Below, in pieces: positions 1 through 11,360 of a stretch of DNA of 64,000 nt. Both the position numbers and the translations under genes were made by a program. A model generated the notes under the pieces. It ran no database searches. It was not told the DNA's origin and was given only the letters and a program-made list of their open reading frames with translations. This DNA comes from Undaria pinnatifida (taxonomy: Eukaryota; Sar; Phaeophyceae; Laminariales; Alariaceae), in NCBI GenBank assembly GCA_012845835.1, contig JABAKD010000014.1, positions 3,149,710 through 3,213,709 on the forward strand, in the 5' to 3' direction. Position 1 is the first letter of the stretch. Every line of letters begins with the position of its first letter.

Positions 1-214
1 TCGCCACCGCACAACCGACCCAGAGTATCACAAACCACCAGGTACAGGGCACAAGGTCCCCTCTAGCAGCGCCGCCGCCCTCCAACATAAAACGTTTGAG
101 CTTCTCACCCCCCATTATTAACTTTTTTCGAATCTTAACCATTATTAGCGTAAACCATTATTAGCTTCTCCCCCGCCACTATTTGTCGTCGAGCATCTCT
201 CGCGCAGGAATAAA

Positions 215-3200
215 TTAACCGTTGATCTTCTCCTCGATCGCCTTCCACAGCACCGAGAACATGATACCCTGCATGCCGTTCGCCATAATCTTCGTCCTCA
301 GCCCCCGGCCGAACAGCCCGACCAGTCCATCCTGCTTGATCACGTCTCGAACGGCCTGGGGATACGTAACTCCCTCGGTGTGCGACTTTTATGGGTCGTC
401 AATCCGACGTATTTGATTGGTTTTGGCGTTCCGCGTTTTTTCGTCGGTTGTCGTTGTCGTTGTCACCGAAAAACATTGGAAGCGTCGTGATTTGTTTCGT
501 TCCCATTTTTTTTTTCGTTTTCACGCGTTAACGAGGCGGTGGCGGAAGGGGGAGGGGGAAGGAGGACGACGACGGGGGGGGGGGGGGGGAAGGAGCGGGG
601 TGTAAGAGGAGGCTAAAATAGGTCTGCATACGATAGGAAAACCATGCCAACAGATGTACCAGGTAGCTTCTTGGCCATCATTTCCCCTTTTTTTGTTGTT
701 GTTGTTGGTTGTCGTCATTGGCCTCGACCAGATCAGCGGCCGGGTCATTTGATAAGCGGTGCTATAAGCCTTAGTTCTGGTGGGTAATCACTTGACCTAT
801 TTAAGAACCTTTTTACTACAATAAAGGACGCTCAATAAGAAATACCTGGTACGGTAACAATAAACGCAGGCTGAGATTTACAGGAAAACAAGAAATCCGG
901 AAGCCGTTACACTGGAGTTAGTGTAGAACGCACCCGCTCCCAAAATAAGAAACCCAGTCTGGGATATGGTTTCCTGCTTCTCATTGGGTGTCCGGCACTG
1001 TAGCAGCCCAGAAGACTACTGTACGGCATTCCCCCCAACTTTTCTTTAACGAAATCGCCGGTTTTGAAACCATCTCCCGGCCGTATCTCTTGAAATACCG
1101 TGTGCCTTGCCGTCCCGACGTCATCGTTCGATAGACCTTTGCAAAAAAAACATGAAAACGTTGGAGGATGCTTTTTTTTATAGCATCCTTCCTCGTGTCT
1201 AGCAGCCACGACACGTTCGTTAAACAAAATTGCTGTTTTTTTTGGGGGGGGCTATCGTAGAATCAGTCCCCAGAGGACTACGGCTTACCGCCAAGAGTAC
1301 AGTAGGGGTCCCCCGATAAGGCGGTCTGAGTACTGCGGTATCCCTATACAAGGCGGTCAAAATCGCTTGCCGCGACCGAGGGATGGCACTTATAACCCGG
1401 AACGAATAAGGCGGGTTCCGCCTATAAGGCGGTCATATTGCTCTCTATAGCACCCCCCCCCCCTCCTTCCTGGGGGCCCCTTCGACGAAATCCAACGCCG
1501 ATTTTCTGGGCGCGACCGGTAGAGTGCAATCGCCGAGCGACGCGAAAGATGTCGACGTGGTCTTCCGCTTGCCGCCATTTTTTTCCTGTTTTGTGTTCCC
1601 CTCGTTATTGACAGGAGGAAATCGGCTCCGAACTATTTTCCAGGGCATGCCTTGCACACTTTTACACAGTAATGGTCCCCCAATAAGGCGACATCCCTAT
1701 ATAAGGCGGTATCCCGATACAAGGCGGTCAAAATCGCTTGGCGCGACTGGGGAATTGCGATCATAATCTGGAACGAATAAAGCGGCTTCCCTCTATAAGG
1801 CGGTCATGTTGCTCTCGCACACCACAGCCTGACCGGGGGATCCCTACTGTATGCGGTAATGCCTTAACAGAGGACATGGGCTGCAGGCTGAGATGGCGGA
1901 AGAGCTTCAATTGGGTCTAGGCGTGGTCCCAGGATTCGTCTCAAGTTTTTTTTTGCCATGCACGGTGACGTCTGAACAAAAAGGACATGGGCTGAAGGCT
2001 GAGATGGCGGGAGAGCCTCGCACGCACCTGTTTGTAAACCTTGACGACCCGGATGGAGTTTGAACATGTGTCGGACACAACGGAGGAGCAGAAGCCGATG
2101 ATGGCGTTGCGGCCTAATTTTTTTATGGTCGTGTCTTGCTTGGGAAACGCCTCCTGAAGGTAGTTGTACGTGAAGAACCTGTCGCAGACACACACAGGCA
2201 GAAAGAACGGTGGGCTTACGTTAACCAACTGCTATCATAGGAATATGCTTATCTTTGTCACACACAGCATGTCGGTATATTATGGGGCTGGATGTTGCCT
2301 ATGTAGCTGCCAGCGCGTACGGGGTGTTCCAAGTGCCGCAATAGAACAGCCTAATGAGCTTCAACACATGTTAGAAAATCTGTTAAAAACGTGATACCTG
2401 ACACAGCAGCGGCAAATTTTCTTGCTGTTGCTTCAACATCCTTTTTTATCATGCTTGTTTTCCATTCGACAATATGCAGCGACGCGCGCTACGAATAGAG
2501 GTACACCGTTTTTTTGGGCAAAAACAGCTTCAGAATGACGGTGTTAAGATACGGGGGGTCCACTTCCAACTCCTAAAAAAGTCACACTCTAGTTCCAAGT
2601 GTTTCGTCCTCAAGTCGGGAGTGCGGGGCTAAAACGGTTATACCCCAAACCTCCTCAGGAGAGTGTCATTGTTGTTTCACAATAGGAATGTACCGCATAC
2701 CTAGAGCATGGGTTCCTTCACTCGGTTTGCACTTTCTGCTTTTACCAAAAAAAACAAAAACCAGGTATCCGTTTCTGGGTGGAGGTGTGGAGCTCCTCGA
2801 CTGGGGCGACTCAGAAAGAGTATGCCTGCATCTCTACCGTACCAAGCATGAGCTTAACGCCGGTACAACTGGAAACCCGTGTTTGGGGACAAATTACGTG
2901 GAATTAGTATAGGGCTCGGAAGGGGTTAGACATCGATCACAACTCACACAACATTTTAGAAACAAGATTAAACAAAGGGACACCAATAAAGAAAACAAAG
3001 AAAAAAAGATAAACTTGGGGGGGGGACTCCTCCGGATAGTAGTTGCACGCCGGAAAACAAACTGCCACGCACACACACCGACGAAGGAAAGAGCGCGACA
3101 GTCTTCGTTAATACGACAACCTTAGTTACTGCCCATGTGTCATACCCATATCGGCATTTGCAAGCCGTGCCCACGAACGCTGCTGAGGGTATGACACGGC

Positions 3201-6200
3201 GCAAGCTCGCTGCGTGCCATACCCATACATAGCAGCGTCTGTGGGCACGGGAAGATGTTTTACGATGATGGAGGAACACGTGGCGGTGTGGTGCCCCTCT
3301 GTTGCGGTAGGGTCGACGTGGATACCGCGACACGCATGCATCTGCCCCGGAGCCGGGACGCGCGTGAACCAGCGTCAGCCGCTGCTCGCCAGCAGACTCG
3401 TTCTGTGTCACACCCCCAGCAGCGTTCGTGGGCATGGAAAGATGCTTAACGATGGTAGAGAGACACGTAGCGGTGAGGTGCCCCTGCTGCGATACAGCCG
3501 ACGCGGACACGATACACTCCAACACCTGCTCCAGAGCCGGAGCGCAGGTGAACCAGCACCAGCCGCTTGTGGCCAACGGACTCGCCCTGTGCCACACCCC
3601 CAGCAGCGGTCGTGTGCATGGGAAGGCGCTAAACGGAGACAGGGGGGGCGGCGAGGTGCCCCTGCTGCGATTCCGTCGACGCGGACGGTGGTCACACGAC
3701 AGGCTCTGACAACGCCGGAGTGTGCAAGAGTACCTCAGCCGCCGAGACGCGGTCGTAGATTCGTCTTCAGCCAGCTCAAACAGGGTCCCTATCATTTTAT
3801 AAAATTGTTCTCGTCAGCTGTGAGTTCGAAAAATTTAGCGTCGATGCTCATATTTTGCCAGATGCGTAATACACCGGTCGCTCGTCTTTAGTAAGTTTTT
3901 CATGAGTCAAAATCAAGTGTCACGGTGTAAACTAGGCACTCGGACTCGTGAAAAAGCATCAAAATACGCCAATTTGTTTTTAGCAAAAGCAGGTGGCTCA
4001 CCAGGGGTAGTGTCCCACCAGCGTCGCCGAGGAAGCCGCCAACGCTCCGTGGTACAACACCGAGGGTCCCCCCACCTTCACCTTATTCACGAGGGCCGGA
4101 AACCCGTGCTTACCCTCTACCTGCATGATCGTTTTCGTCGTGTCCACGCTATAGAAAAAACACCGAAGTTTTCAGGGGGGGGCGGGTAGGGAGGGGGAGA
4201 GCAGGGCGGGGTGGGCAGCGGTTATTGTCGATGGCATGGCACGGCGCGGGGAGATGATTACCTCCCCCCAACTCCCCCGGTAACACACGCACAAGCCATG
4301 GTCGGTGGACATACTAACCACTGACCAATTTATCAAACTGCCCCCCCCCGCTCTCGTCAGGAGGAAGATTCGCCACAACGCCGCTGCCATCGAGGCACAG
4401 AGGTTCGAAACAAATCATGGACACACAAACACACGCATAAACTATGGACAAAACAAAACACAAACGCACACAACGCTAGGAAAAAACACACAAGCCAATT
4501 CCAATTCATGGAACTGGTCCCCCATCACTCACGGCATGAGGAAGATTCGCCACAAAGCCGCGGCCACCGAGGCGCAGAGGGTCTTCGCGCCTACCGGCAG
4601 GTTCTTGGTCGAGTCGTATGACTCCATCAAGGCCAGCACCCCCGTGTTAGCCGCAGTGTCACCAAATCGCGACATCGGCCCCTGGATTAGCGCCGGGCCA
4701 ACCCCACGGTAGAAGCGCCCGATCCCTCCCTGGCTGTACAGCGTGCTGCGGACAGAAAAAAAGCGGGGGGTAGGGGTAGGGGGGGACGTTGGAGGTGGGT
4801 TTCCGTATTATTCTGGGGCTTTACAGGCCTTCCAGGGGGGGGAATATCATAACTTTAGCCCACCCTGACGAGCACACCGTATGTTACTGCCCCACCCCTC
4901 CCTGGCTGTACAACGTGCTGCGGAAACGAGAAAGCGGAAAGCGTGGGTAGGGGTGGAGGTGGAGGTGGGGTTCCTATATGTTTTGAGCCGTTACTGGCCT
5001 TCCAGAGGGAAAAAAGGCCATAACACTAGCCCAGCCAAATGAGAGAAAGCGGGGGGTGGGGGTACGCAGGGAGAGTTGATGCGGGCTTCCTTATTATTCT
5101 GGACCTGTACAGGCCTTCCAGGGCTAAATATCATAACAGTAACTCGAATTCTACAGGCCTTCCAGGGGAAAATACCATAACACTAGCCCACCCCGACCTG
5201 CAAAGGCCTTCGAAGGCAAGACGCTACCAGGAAAACTACGGAGCCCAACCTGACGAGCCGGCCGAATACACTACTAGCCCTCTCAAGCTCCTAGATATTT
5301 ATAGGCCTTGCAGGTGACTCTCCCGGCTCCCGAGGTGGCAGGGCACGACAAGACTACTTGAAGCGATAGTCAAGAGGTGCCATCTACAGTAGGGGATAGG
5401 ATCAATGCATAAGATCCATATCCGCAACCGGTTCATTCGCGGATTCATACTTTCTTTGCGGTGAATTTTGTGGCCACAGAACTCGTACCAGATACGAACT
5501 GGGTATCTCTCTCGACGTAACACAGGCTGGGTACATAGTACGGACACTGGGCGAGCCGGATGCCGCTGTGTAGAAATAACGGTTCGTTGTGCAGACAGTA
5601 ACAGCACCGACGGCACTAGTGTTGCACTTAAGAGGGCATCACGGCAAGCTGTACTAAACTCAATGGAAAGCAGTAGATGTGGTGGTAGTAGTGGAGGAGG
5701 TGGTGGTAGTGTTGGTAGTGTTGGTGGCGGTGGTGATGGCGGTGGCGGTGGCGGTGGCGGTAGTGGTGGTAGGGGTGGTGGTGGTTGTGATGGTGGCGGT
5801 GGTAATGGCGGTAGTGGTTGCACTCACTACTCCACAGGCTGTGGGCGGTGCCGCTTGCATCATCCCGAACTTTTTGAAAAAAGAAGAAGCACGATCGACA
5901 ATAATGGCGCGATCGATGTTGGGGCGGCGTTCGCCGGGAGTCCATATGACAGCGCACATAGCATATGTCACCGCCACCGTAGGACTAAAAATTTCGGCGC
6001 AACAGGACCGAAACCTGCGGTGCAATAGGCCCGATGATTGCGGCGCAATTCCATTCTACCGTAACCACGGCTTTTCGTACATAGCATACATTTCTGTAAC
6101 ACCTCGAGTGATGTTAACATGTGATACACCCGTAGAAGGGATCTAAAACAATATGAAACGGGGATGAAGGCTCAGGCTGGATTTCATATCTGAGCTAGGG

Positions 6201-8982
6201 TTCATTCTACGCTAGCTTCCGTGTAACGACTCTCGAACTTCTTGTTTTCCTGTAAGTCTCAGCCGGACTTTCGTATTGCTTGTTTTTTTAGTACGTGTTC
6301 TGCAGTACACGCTCTTTCGCGATGCATACGTTCGGGTTTAGGCAACCAGAAGGCTGCTCCACCAGTAGACCTTACCACTTGTTCGGTGAAAGGGTTGAGG
6401 CACTCTTGTGTACGAGACGAAGAGGAGTAGCTCCAAACGTTTCTTTGATGGGTTGGGTTTATGGGTAGGGTTAGTCGTCTTTGACTCGTCCAAAGTGTGT
6501 TACTTAATGATCATAACCTATTGAACTTTAGGTGGCATGCGGCGTGTATCAGCTCTTAGCTGGTGTACGCTCGTAGGCTTGCTTTCGGATGACCCGATGA
6601 AGACACCGCCTATATATATATGATTTGAGGCAAACGAAGGCCACGGTTAGGTGAGCCTGTAAGAGCAGAGAGCTCGAGCAGAGAAGATGTTGTTCGGCGA
6701 CCCCAGGCCGATATGTTGATTGATGATTAATTTGCTCTGCAGATGAGAGCTGATGGTGAGCAAAAAGGAGTGAGCACATGTGGGCGATGCACCTGTGCGT
6801 CGCTCGTAGCTCAAAGACAAGGACCCTCAAAATCCGTTGCAAACAAAAAGAAAAGACCCTTAAAACAGACCCTCGAACAACGGTACTAACCCATATGGTT
6901 CCAGGGTACGAATGAAAAACAAAAAACAAGCTATGACCCCAACAAGCAAAAGACCCCAATACGAGATCCTACAGCCTTGTTGTTTAACAACACGCATCTC
7001 AGGGTATGTGATCATATGACCCTACGTAGCCTATCTTCTTACTTCAGCAACAACTCGTATCTTGAATATCTTGCTGCCGGTTCCAAGAGCGATACCGAAG
7101 ACTGTCCCTCTCAGCGTGTACCAGCACGTACTACATGTACCAGGTATCTCGACATGATTAGCCTATAAACTGCTGTGTATCATGTATCCAAGATATTGCT
7201 GCTGAGACTTGTGCTTGCTACGTACTGCATCCAAAACGACAACTACCAGACTGAAAACTGTCTGTCGTACTAGCAACGTGCAATGTATACCAGATCAAGT
7301 AACGACATGATGGGTACTGACAAGAATCGTCTCTAACAGTGTTGTCGTGATTGATGGAAAATAAAAGCGACCGGTCCTGGGTTCGTTCTTTCTCGGCGGT
7401 CGAAACATTCTCTTTGAAATCGATCAGTTTGTTTTGCCGTCTTTATATCCTCTCCACAATCAAGTAATACAGTCGCCTAGAACGGTGTGTCTCTTTTTTG
7501 CTACCGTGTAAATTAGAAAATCGAAGTCGCTTGAAGCAAAATGAAACGGTTAGTATATCATCGTATCATGCGTAAATATACCTCGTGGTAATAGCAAAAA
7601 ACAGATATCCGGTATTGGATACTGGGAGATATTACCGGTCAAATCGTACTATTAATAGTAGCATCATATCACACTACCTGGTAGGTATCAGGGAAAATAA
7701 TTAGATCGATGAAATTCAAGGACCCAGATTAACGAAGAGCACGAAAAATCGTAATTCGTTTTTTTTTCTAGTTTCATGAAAAATACACGAAAAATTCAAC
7801 TCTGCTCCTTATCAAGGAACGGCGTTCGTAGTGCGTTCTAGAAAATAAAGAAATTAAAAACGCAAAAGGGTCAACAAACACCCGTGGGCAACGACCGAGG
7901 CGAGCGATGGCTCGCGTCCTTTCCGGAGCGCCGCGGCTAGCGGCAGATTGTTTCGGACGGCAGCGGCTTGGAGGCTATGGCTCTAGGCGTCTCTTGGATG
8001 GGCTGGCGCCACCCCGCCGCCCGACACGGGCAGCAGCGACGGGGATATAGCGGTCGAACTTTTGAGCGAAGTCATCATGTGGTAGTTGGTCGTGTAACTT
8101 TCGAGGTGCAGGGCGTCGAAAAACGGGGTTTGCGGCGGTCTCGATTATTTTCGAAGCGTAGCAGGCGGTCTACGCTGTGCTATAATAAGGACCTTCGGAG
8201 GCCGCGCTGCGGCTGCTCCGGTGGTCGTACCTCTCGCAATGGTGGCTTCTCGCCTCTCAATCAGCCGACGACATGGCACCAATTCGCGTGGCCGGCTTCG
8301 GTTACACAGAACAAGCCATGCCTAGGTGGACAAACTCCCCAAATTGAATTTCGATTTTCGACTAAATTTGACCGAGGAAGTCTTTTTTTACTTCTTTGTT
8401 GAATTTGATTTTTTGTAATAATTCTCAGAATACCTGCATGGTGATTCGTTTTTTGACCCATCAGATGCAAACTAAATTCGATTCTAGAAGAAAAGCGAAA
8501 TTCGATTTCGCAAGTTCCTCGTTAATTCGGGCCCTCATGTCTTCACAAAAAAAATAAAAAAAAACAGGACACGAGAGCAACAGCAACATCAACAGCCACA
8601 ACAACAAACAGCAAAACAGCAACATCAACAGCAACAACAACAGACAGCAACATCAACAACAGCAGCAGCACGAGGGAGTTTTTTACTTGTTTGGGCATAT
8701 CCACACGTCCTTCGTGTTCACGATCAGACTGGTTTAAGATTCGTCGGATATATACGTTATTTGTCGGACGAGGTGGTGGTGGAGCAATGATAGCAATTAC
8801 CGGAAAGCCTCCATGGTGCCTCCCCCGTGCCGCAGCTGAAAGTTGATAGTCGTCCGCATCCACATTAGTGTACCCACGTTGATCCCCATCGCCATAGCTC
8901 CAGCGAACCCCCCGCCCAGGGCTCTCTTGAGCGACTTGTCCAAGATTTCCTGGGTGGACAACACTGGCTTTGTCGCCGACAT
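215..8982 (-). CDS. Mitochondrial carrier family (SLC25-type) protein, complete, five exons
   Basis: Exons in coding order are 8801-8982, 4533-4745, 4002-4148, 2028-2178 and 215-385. They sum to 864 nt (287 aa plus TAA). Every intron is GT-AG and phases agree at each junction. The start is ATG 8982, giving MSATKPVLS. Family features seen are a GFAG-type first helix, the second-repeat signature [13 protein letters not shown] across the exon 2/3 junction, [26 protein letters not shown], and a C-terminus with [18 protein letters not shown]. Length and three-fold repeat structure fit solute carriers with six membrane segments in the mitochondrial inner membrane. The first-repeat signature is degenerate (VGTLMWMR) and the third has Ser where Pro is usual (NSIRVVK), so the substrate cannot be assigned. 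The introns hold tandem repeats and decayed copies of the gene's own exon edges. The family call is very secure; the exact subfamily is unknown. Confidence 0.93.
862..968 (-). repeat. Single inverted copy of the ~120-bp unit found at 53415-54070
   Basis: Reading the minus strand gives the same landmarks as the tandem array: CTGGGTTTCTTATTTTGGGA, GTGCGTTCTACACTAACTCC and CCGGATTTCTTG. Confidence 0.6.
1017..1260. mobile_element. MITE family A, copy 1 (TIR ends in CTATCGTAG)
   Basis: This ~244-bp element has one end reading CCCCCCAACTTTTCTTTAACG and the other GGGGGGGCTATCGTAG. Two more copies lie at 41742-41977 and 57882-58114. All three keep the same internal landmarks (the ATCGCCGGTTT region, GACGTCATCG, GGATGC). 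The left end of this copy is diverged. Confidence 0.65.
1306..1822. repeat. Two direct copies of a ~152-bp block rich in TATAAGGCGGT
   Basis: Blocks 1306-1460 and 1671-1822 share order and sequence: GGTCCCCCRATAAGGCG, CAAGGCGGTCAAAATCGCTTG, then CTATAAGGCGGTCAT and GTTGCTCTC. The decamer ATAAGGCGGT or a close variant recurs several times per block. They lie in intron 4 of the carrier gene. Confidence 0.7.
1872..2015. repeat. Duplicated intron flank of carrier exon 4 donor
   Basis: The ~37-bp stretch starting AGGACATGGGCTG at 1872 is repeated at 1984, where it runs directly into the exon 4 donor (2027/2028). The copy lacks the donor itself. Confidence 0.6.
2480..2600. mobile_element. Fragment of TIR family B
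   Basis: It begins GCGCTACGAATAGAGGT, close to the 17-bp TIR of the complete copy at 40996-41253. The following sequence (TTCAGAATGACGG) is also shared. The far end is not found. Confidence 0.5.
3160..3720. repeat. 184-bp GC-rich tandem repeat, about 3 copies, in carrier intron 3
   Basis: The landmark GCAGCG(T)TCGTGGGCATGG recurs at about 3234, 3418 and 3602, a period of 184 bp. Long open frames on both strands here (up to 275 codons) are a by-product of the GC-rich repeat. Because 184 is not a multiple of 3, each copy is read in a different frame, which argues against a real protein. Confidence 0.75.
4335..4400 (-). pseudogene. Decayed copy of the 3' end of carrier exon 2
   Basis: The minus strand reads [15 protein letters not shown], matching [15 protein letters not shown] at the end of exon 2 (4533-4745), about 130 bp away in the downstream intron. 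No working donor follows. Confidence 0.8.
4718..5200. repeat. Array seeded by the 5' edge of carrier exon 2
   Basis: The exon start plus acceptor (CTCCCTGGCTGTACARCGTG then CTGCGG on the plus strand) occurs at 4725-4750 (real) and 4898-4930 (copy). The intron part of the unit (TACAGGCCTTCCAGGG, CATAACACTAGCCCA) recurs about four times up to 5200. Unit length is about 110-175 bp and copies decay away from the exon. Confidence 0.75.
5679..5820. repeat. GGT/GGC trinucleotide microsatellite
   Basis: An impure (GGTGGN)n run on the plus strand, in carrier intron 1. Confidence 0.9.
8573..8672. repeat. CAA/CAG/CAT trinucleotide microsatellite
   Basis: An impure (CAACAN)n run about 130 bp inside carrier intron 1 from exon 1. 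Confidence 0.85.
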
Positions 8983-11360
8983 GATGCTACGGTGTTCCTG
9001 CTCGTGCTGTGACGTTGTGGTTGGCGGTTGCGTAGTTTAGCAGAGCTGCTGCTGTGCTGCTGTTATACTCCTCCTCCTGCTGTCTTCTGTGCTGCTGCTT
9101 ACCGCTGCGAGAATGATACACGAGCACGAGAAGTCCGATATTTTTCAAAAAGTGCAATACGGAGGAGAGGACGGATGGTAAGGTCAGACGTGGCGATGTC
9201 GAGGGTGGGTGGTGATGTAGAATGGTATGGGGCGGGGAGGCAGGGAAGGGGAATGGGAGGAATGAAGGTAGAGGACGGGATGAAGGGAGGAAGGAGAAAA
9301 GGGTGAGGTGCCATACAGCAGTTAGTTCGCTTTTTGAAAAAAAATGCGCGGAAATAATCAGACACCAAATATTATGATTCCAGGATAGAGATACTAATAT
9401 TAATAGTAGTACAGCAGTAGTAGTAAACTAGTACGAGTTTTGATAGTACAAAGACTCTGTTCAACTGATGCAAACATGCAAACTGCAACCTGTCAGGTCC
9501 GTCGTATCATATGAAACGGAAACAAACATGGTTGAGGGATTGGTACGTACGTGGGGTTCAAAATTGAACTGTTTTTCTTCGTCCATTCAAGGTCCATTAA
9601 TTATTATATTTCAAAGACCTTTCTATACGAAAACTGGTTTATGGGGTGCAAGTAACAACGATCCTACAAATTGCTGATTACCCTGTGTGCTATGTACCTG
9701 GTATATATTATTAGTTGTTTTACTGCTCTGCTGTACACCGAGCGGGGGACTTGCCCGAGCCCAACAGAGCGAGAGCTTGTTGGAGGGAGGGAGATATCAA
9801 ACGAGTCAAAAGGGCGTGGAAAAGACGCTGCCAGAAGCCAATCATTCATTGTCGGAATGTACCTCCCTACGTACCAGGTATATATTACTTGGCTTAGCTG
9901 CATGAAAATATGAGTTAATACTGAAAACAACATAAACAACCATGGCGGAAGAACCGATCGCCTGCAGAAAATTCTCCAGGAACATCATGAAGCCGCACTA
10001 TCCGGCCACGATACTACTACGACAGGAAACATCGGGTGATGCACCGCTAACTTCAAGTCGAGATGGACCACGGAGATAGGTGCGGCTGGCCGACGAGTAC
10101 GTATGGCTCGCTGGCCGGGGCGAAAGCACAGGGAAAAGATTCGACCGATACCATTTATCTGTTGTCGCTGCTACTACTGGTGCAGCAATGAACGAGTCTA
10201 CTGATACCTTGTAAAGGCCTGTTTATAGAGTAATAATACTGCTGGGTAGTGCTCTTTTTCGGTATAATCAAGAAGTTTTTACTTTTTTCTTTCTAGGCTC
10301 CTTCCTCGTTGACCTTCTGAACAAGCCGTGATCGCAGTTTGGTGTCATCCTTTTTCCCCTGGTACGCGCCCTCATTTTGGTCGCACACCGATGAGGATTC
10401 AGTATAATAATTGCCCCTTTTCAGCTTTTTACGCTCATCGAGTTGCATCGAATTTCGCCAACTCGCGCCCTCCTCGCACTTTCGGCCTGTAAATTTTGTA
10501 AGAAAGACTCCCTTGCAGAGCGCGAACCTGTACAACCTTTACCTGAGAGTAGCTTCTCGGCTTGCTGTTGAACCGTTGGGGACGCCGGTATAGTGCCGGC
10601 TAAACCGCTTACTGGAACGTTAGTCTACCTCTGGTAGTAAGTAGTAGAAATATAATAAAAACTATGGACTATCCAATAGTAGTGCTGGTGTTCGGTATAC
10701 CGCCGATGTTGTCGCTTGTATACACGAGACCACGCCTGCCTGATGTAGGAGCACGTGATAGCTGAGGGCAGCGTCAAACATAAGAGAAGAGAACACTCGA
10801 GGAGGACAGACCAGCTCGCGGGAGAGAGGGGGAGAGCGGCCGCGCCGTGGAGTTGAATGTGAAGCTCCTTGCTACTTTGCTGCTACCATACGAAGACTTT
10901 GCTGACGTGCGACACAGAGTAGCTTCGTATATACAACAAACACGAAACAAACCAAAATCTCGCGGATCTGCGGTCGGACACACCCTCTTGGCCTAGCACC
11001 GTGCGGGTTGTAGCCCACGTACAGCCCACCTTCGTGCTTGGAAGAGGAAGGACACAACTGGGTGAGGTCGAGAGACGGGTGCTCGCGTGCTTGTGCGTGA
11101 CACTGCTGTCCGAAGTACGAAGAAAGCGAGATCTCACGAGCACTCACTGCAGAGATGATGGATGGCAAATGACATGATACGCAACAGGATATATTTCCAG
11201 GATTTCGATCAAGTACGTAACAGAAAAAAGGAGTCCGTGAACCGTGCGAGGCGGTTTCTAACAGGGGACACTATTATTATTCCCTTGGGCCAACTCTCCC
11301 CGGTTTTTCCGTGTTTTCTTTCTTTCTCCAACCCAGAAGCAACAGGCACAGACCAAGAAC
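8983..11360. other. Divergent intergenic region between carrier and BTB gene starts
   Basis: This 2.4-kb space should hold both promoters and 5' UTRs. I see no clear TATA box at a defensible position on either side. It contains TACCWGGTA motifs at 9695 and 9872, a small unrecognised ORF (10293-10535, minus) and otherwise unremarkable sequence. Confidence 0.6.
10293..10535 (-). CDS. Unrecognised 80-aa ORF in the divergent intergenic region
   Basis: The frame runs from ATG 10535 to a stop near 10293. Its composition is charged and coding-like (ERKKLKRGNYYTESS, KKDDTKLRSRLVQKV). I see no homologue, no matching exon nearby and no repeat copy elsewhere in the window. It could be a terminal exon or a chance frame. 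Confidence 0.2.
   Translation of the reverse strand: MYRFALCKGVFLTKFTGRKCEEGASWRNSMQLDERKKLKRGNYYTESSSVCDQNEGAYQGKKDDTKLRSRLVQKVNEEGA

Noticed and set aside
907-1227. 106-codon minus frame with a partner of similar sequence at 41742-41927
   Set aside because: Both lie within MITE family A between its TIRs. The shared protein-like string follows from shared element sequence, and the third copy does not keep the frame.
2968-3891. Long overlapping open frames on both strands (275 and 225 codons)
   Set aside because: They lie on a GC-rich 184-bp tandem repeat whose period is not a multiple of three, so each copy is read differently. They also fall inside an intron of the carrier gene.
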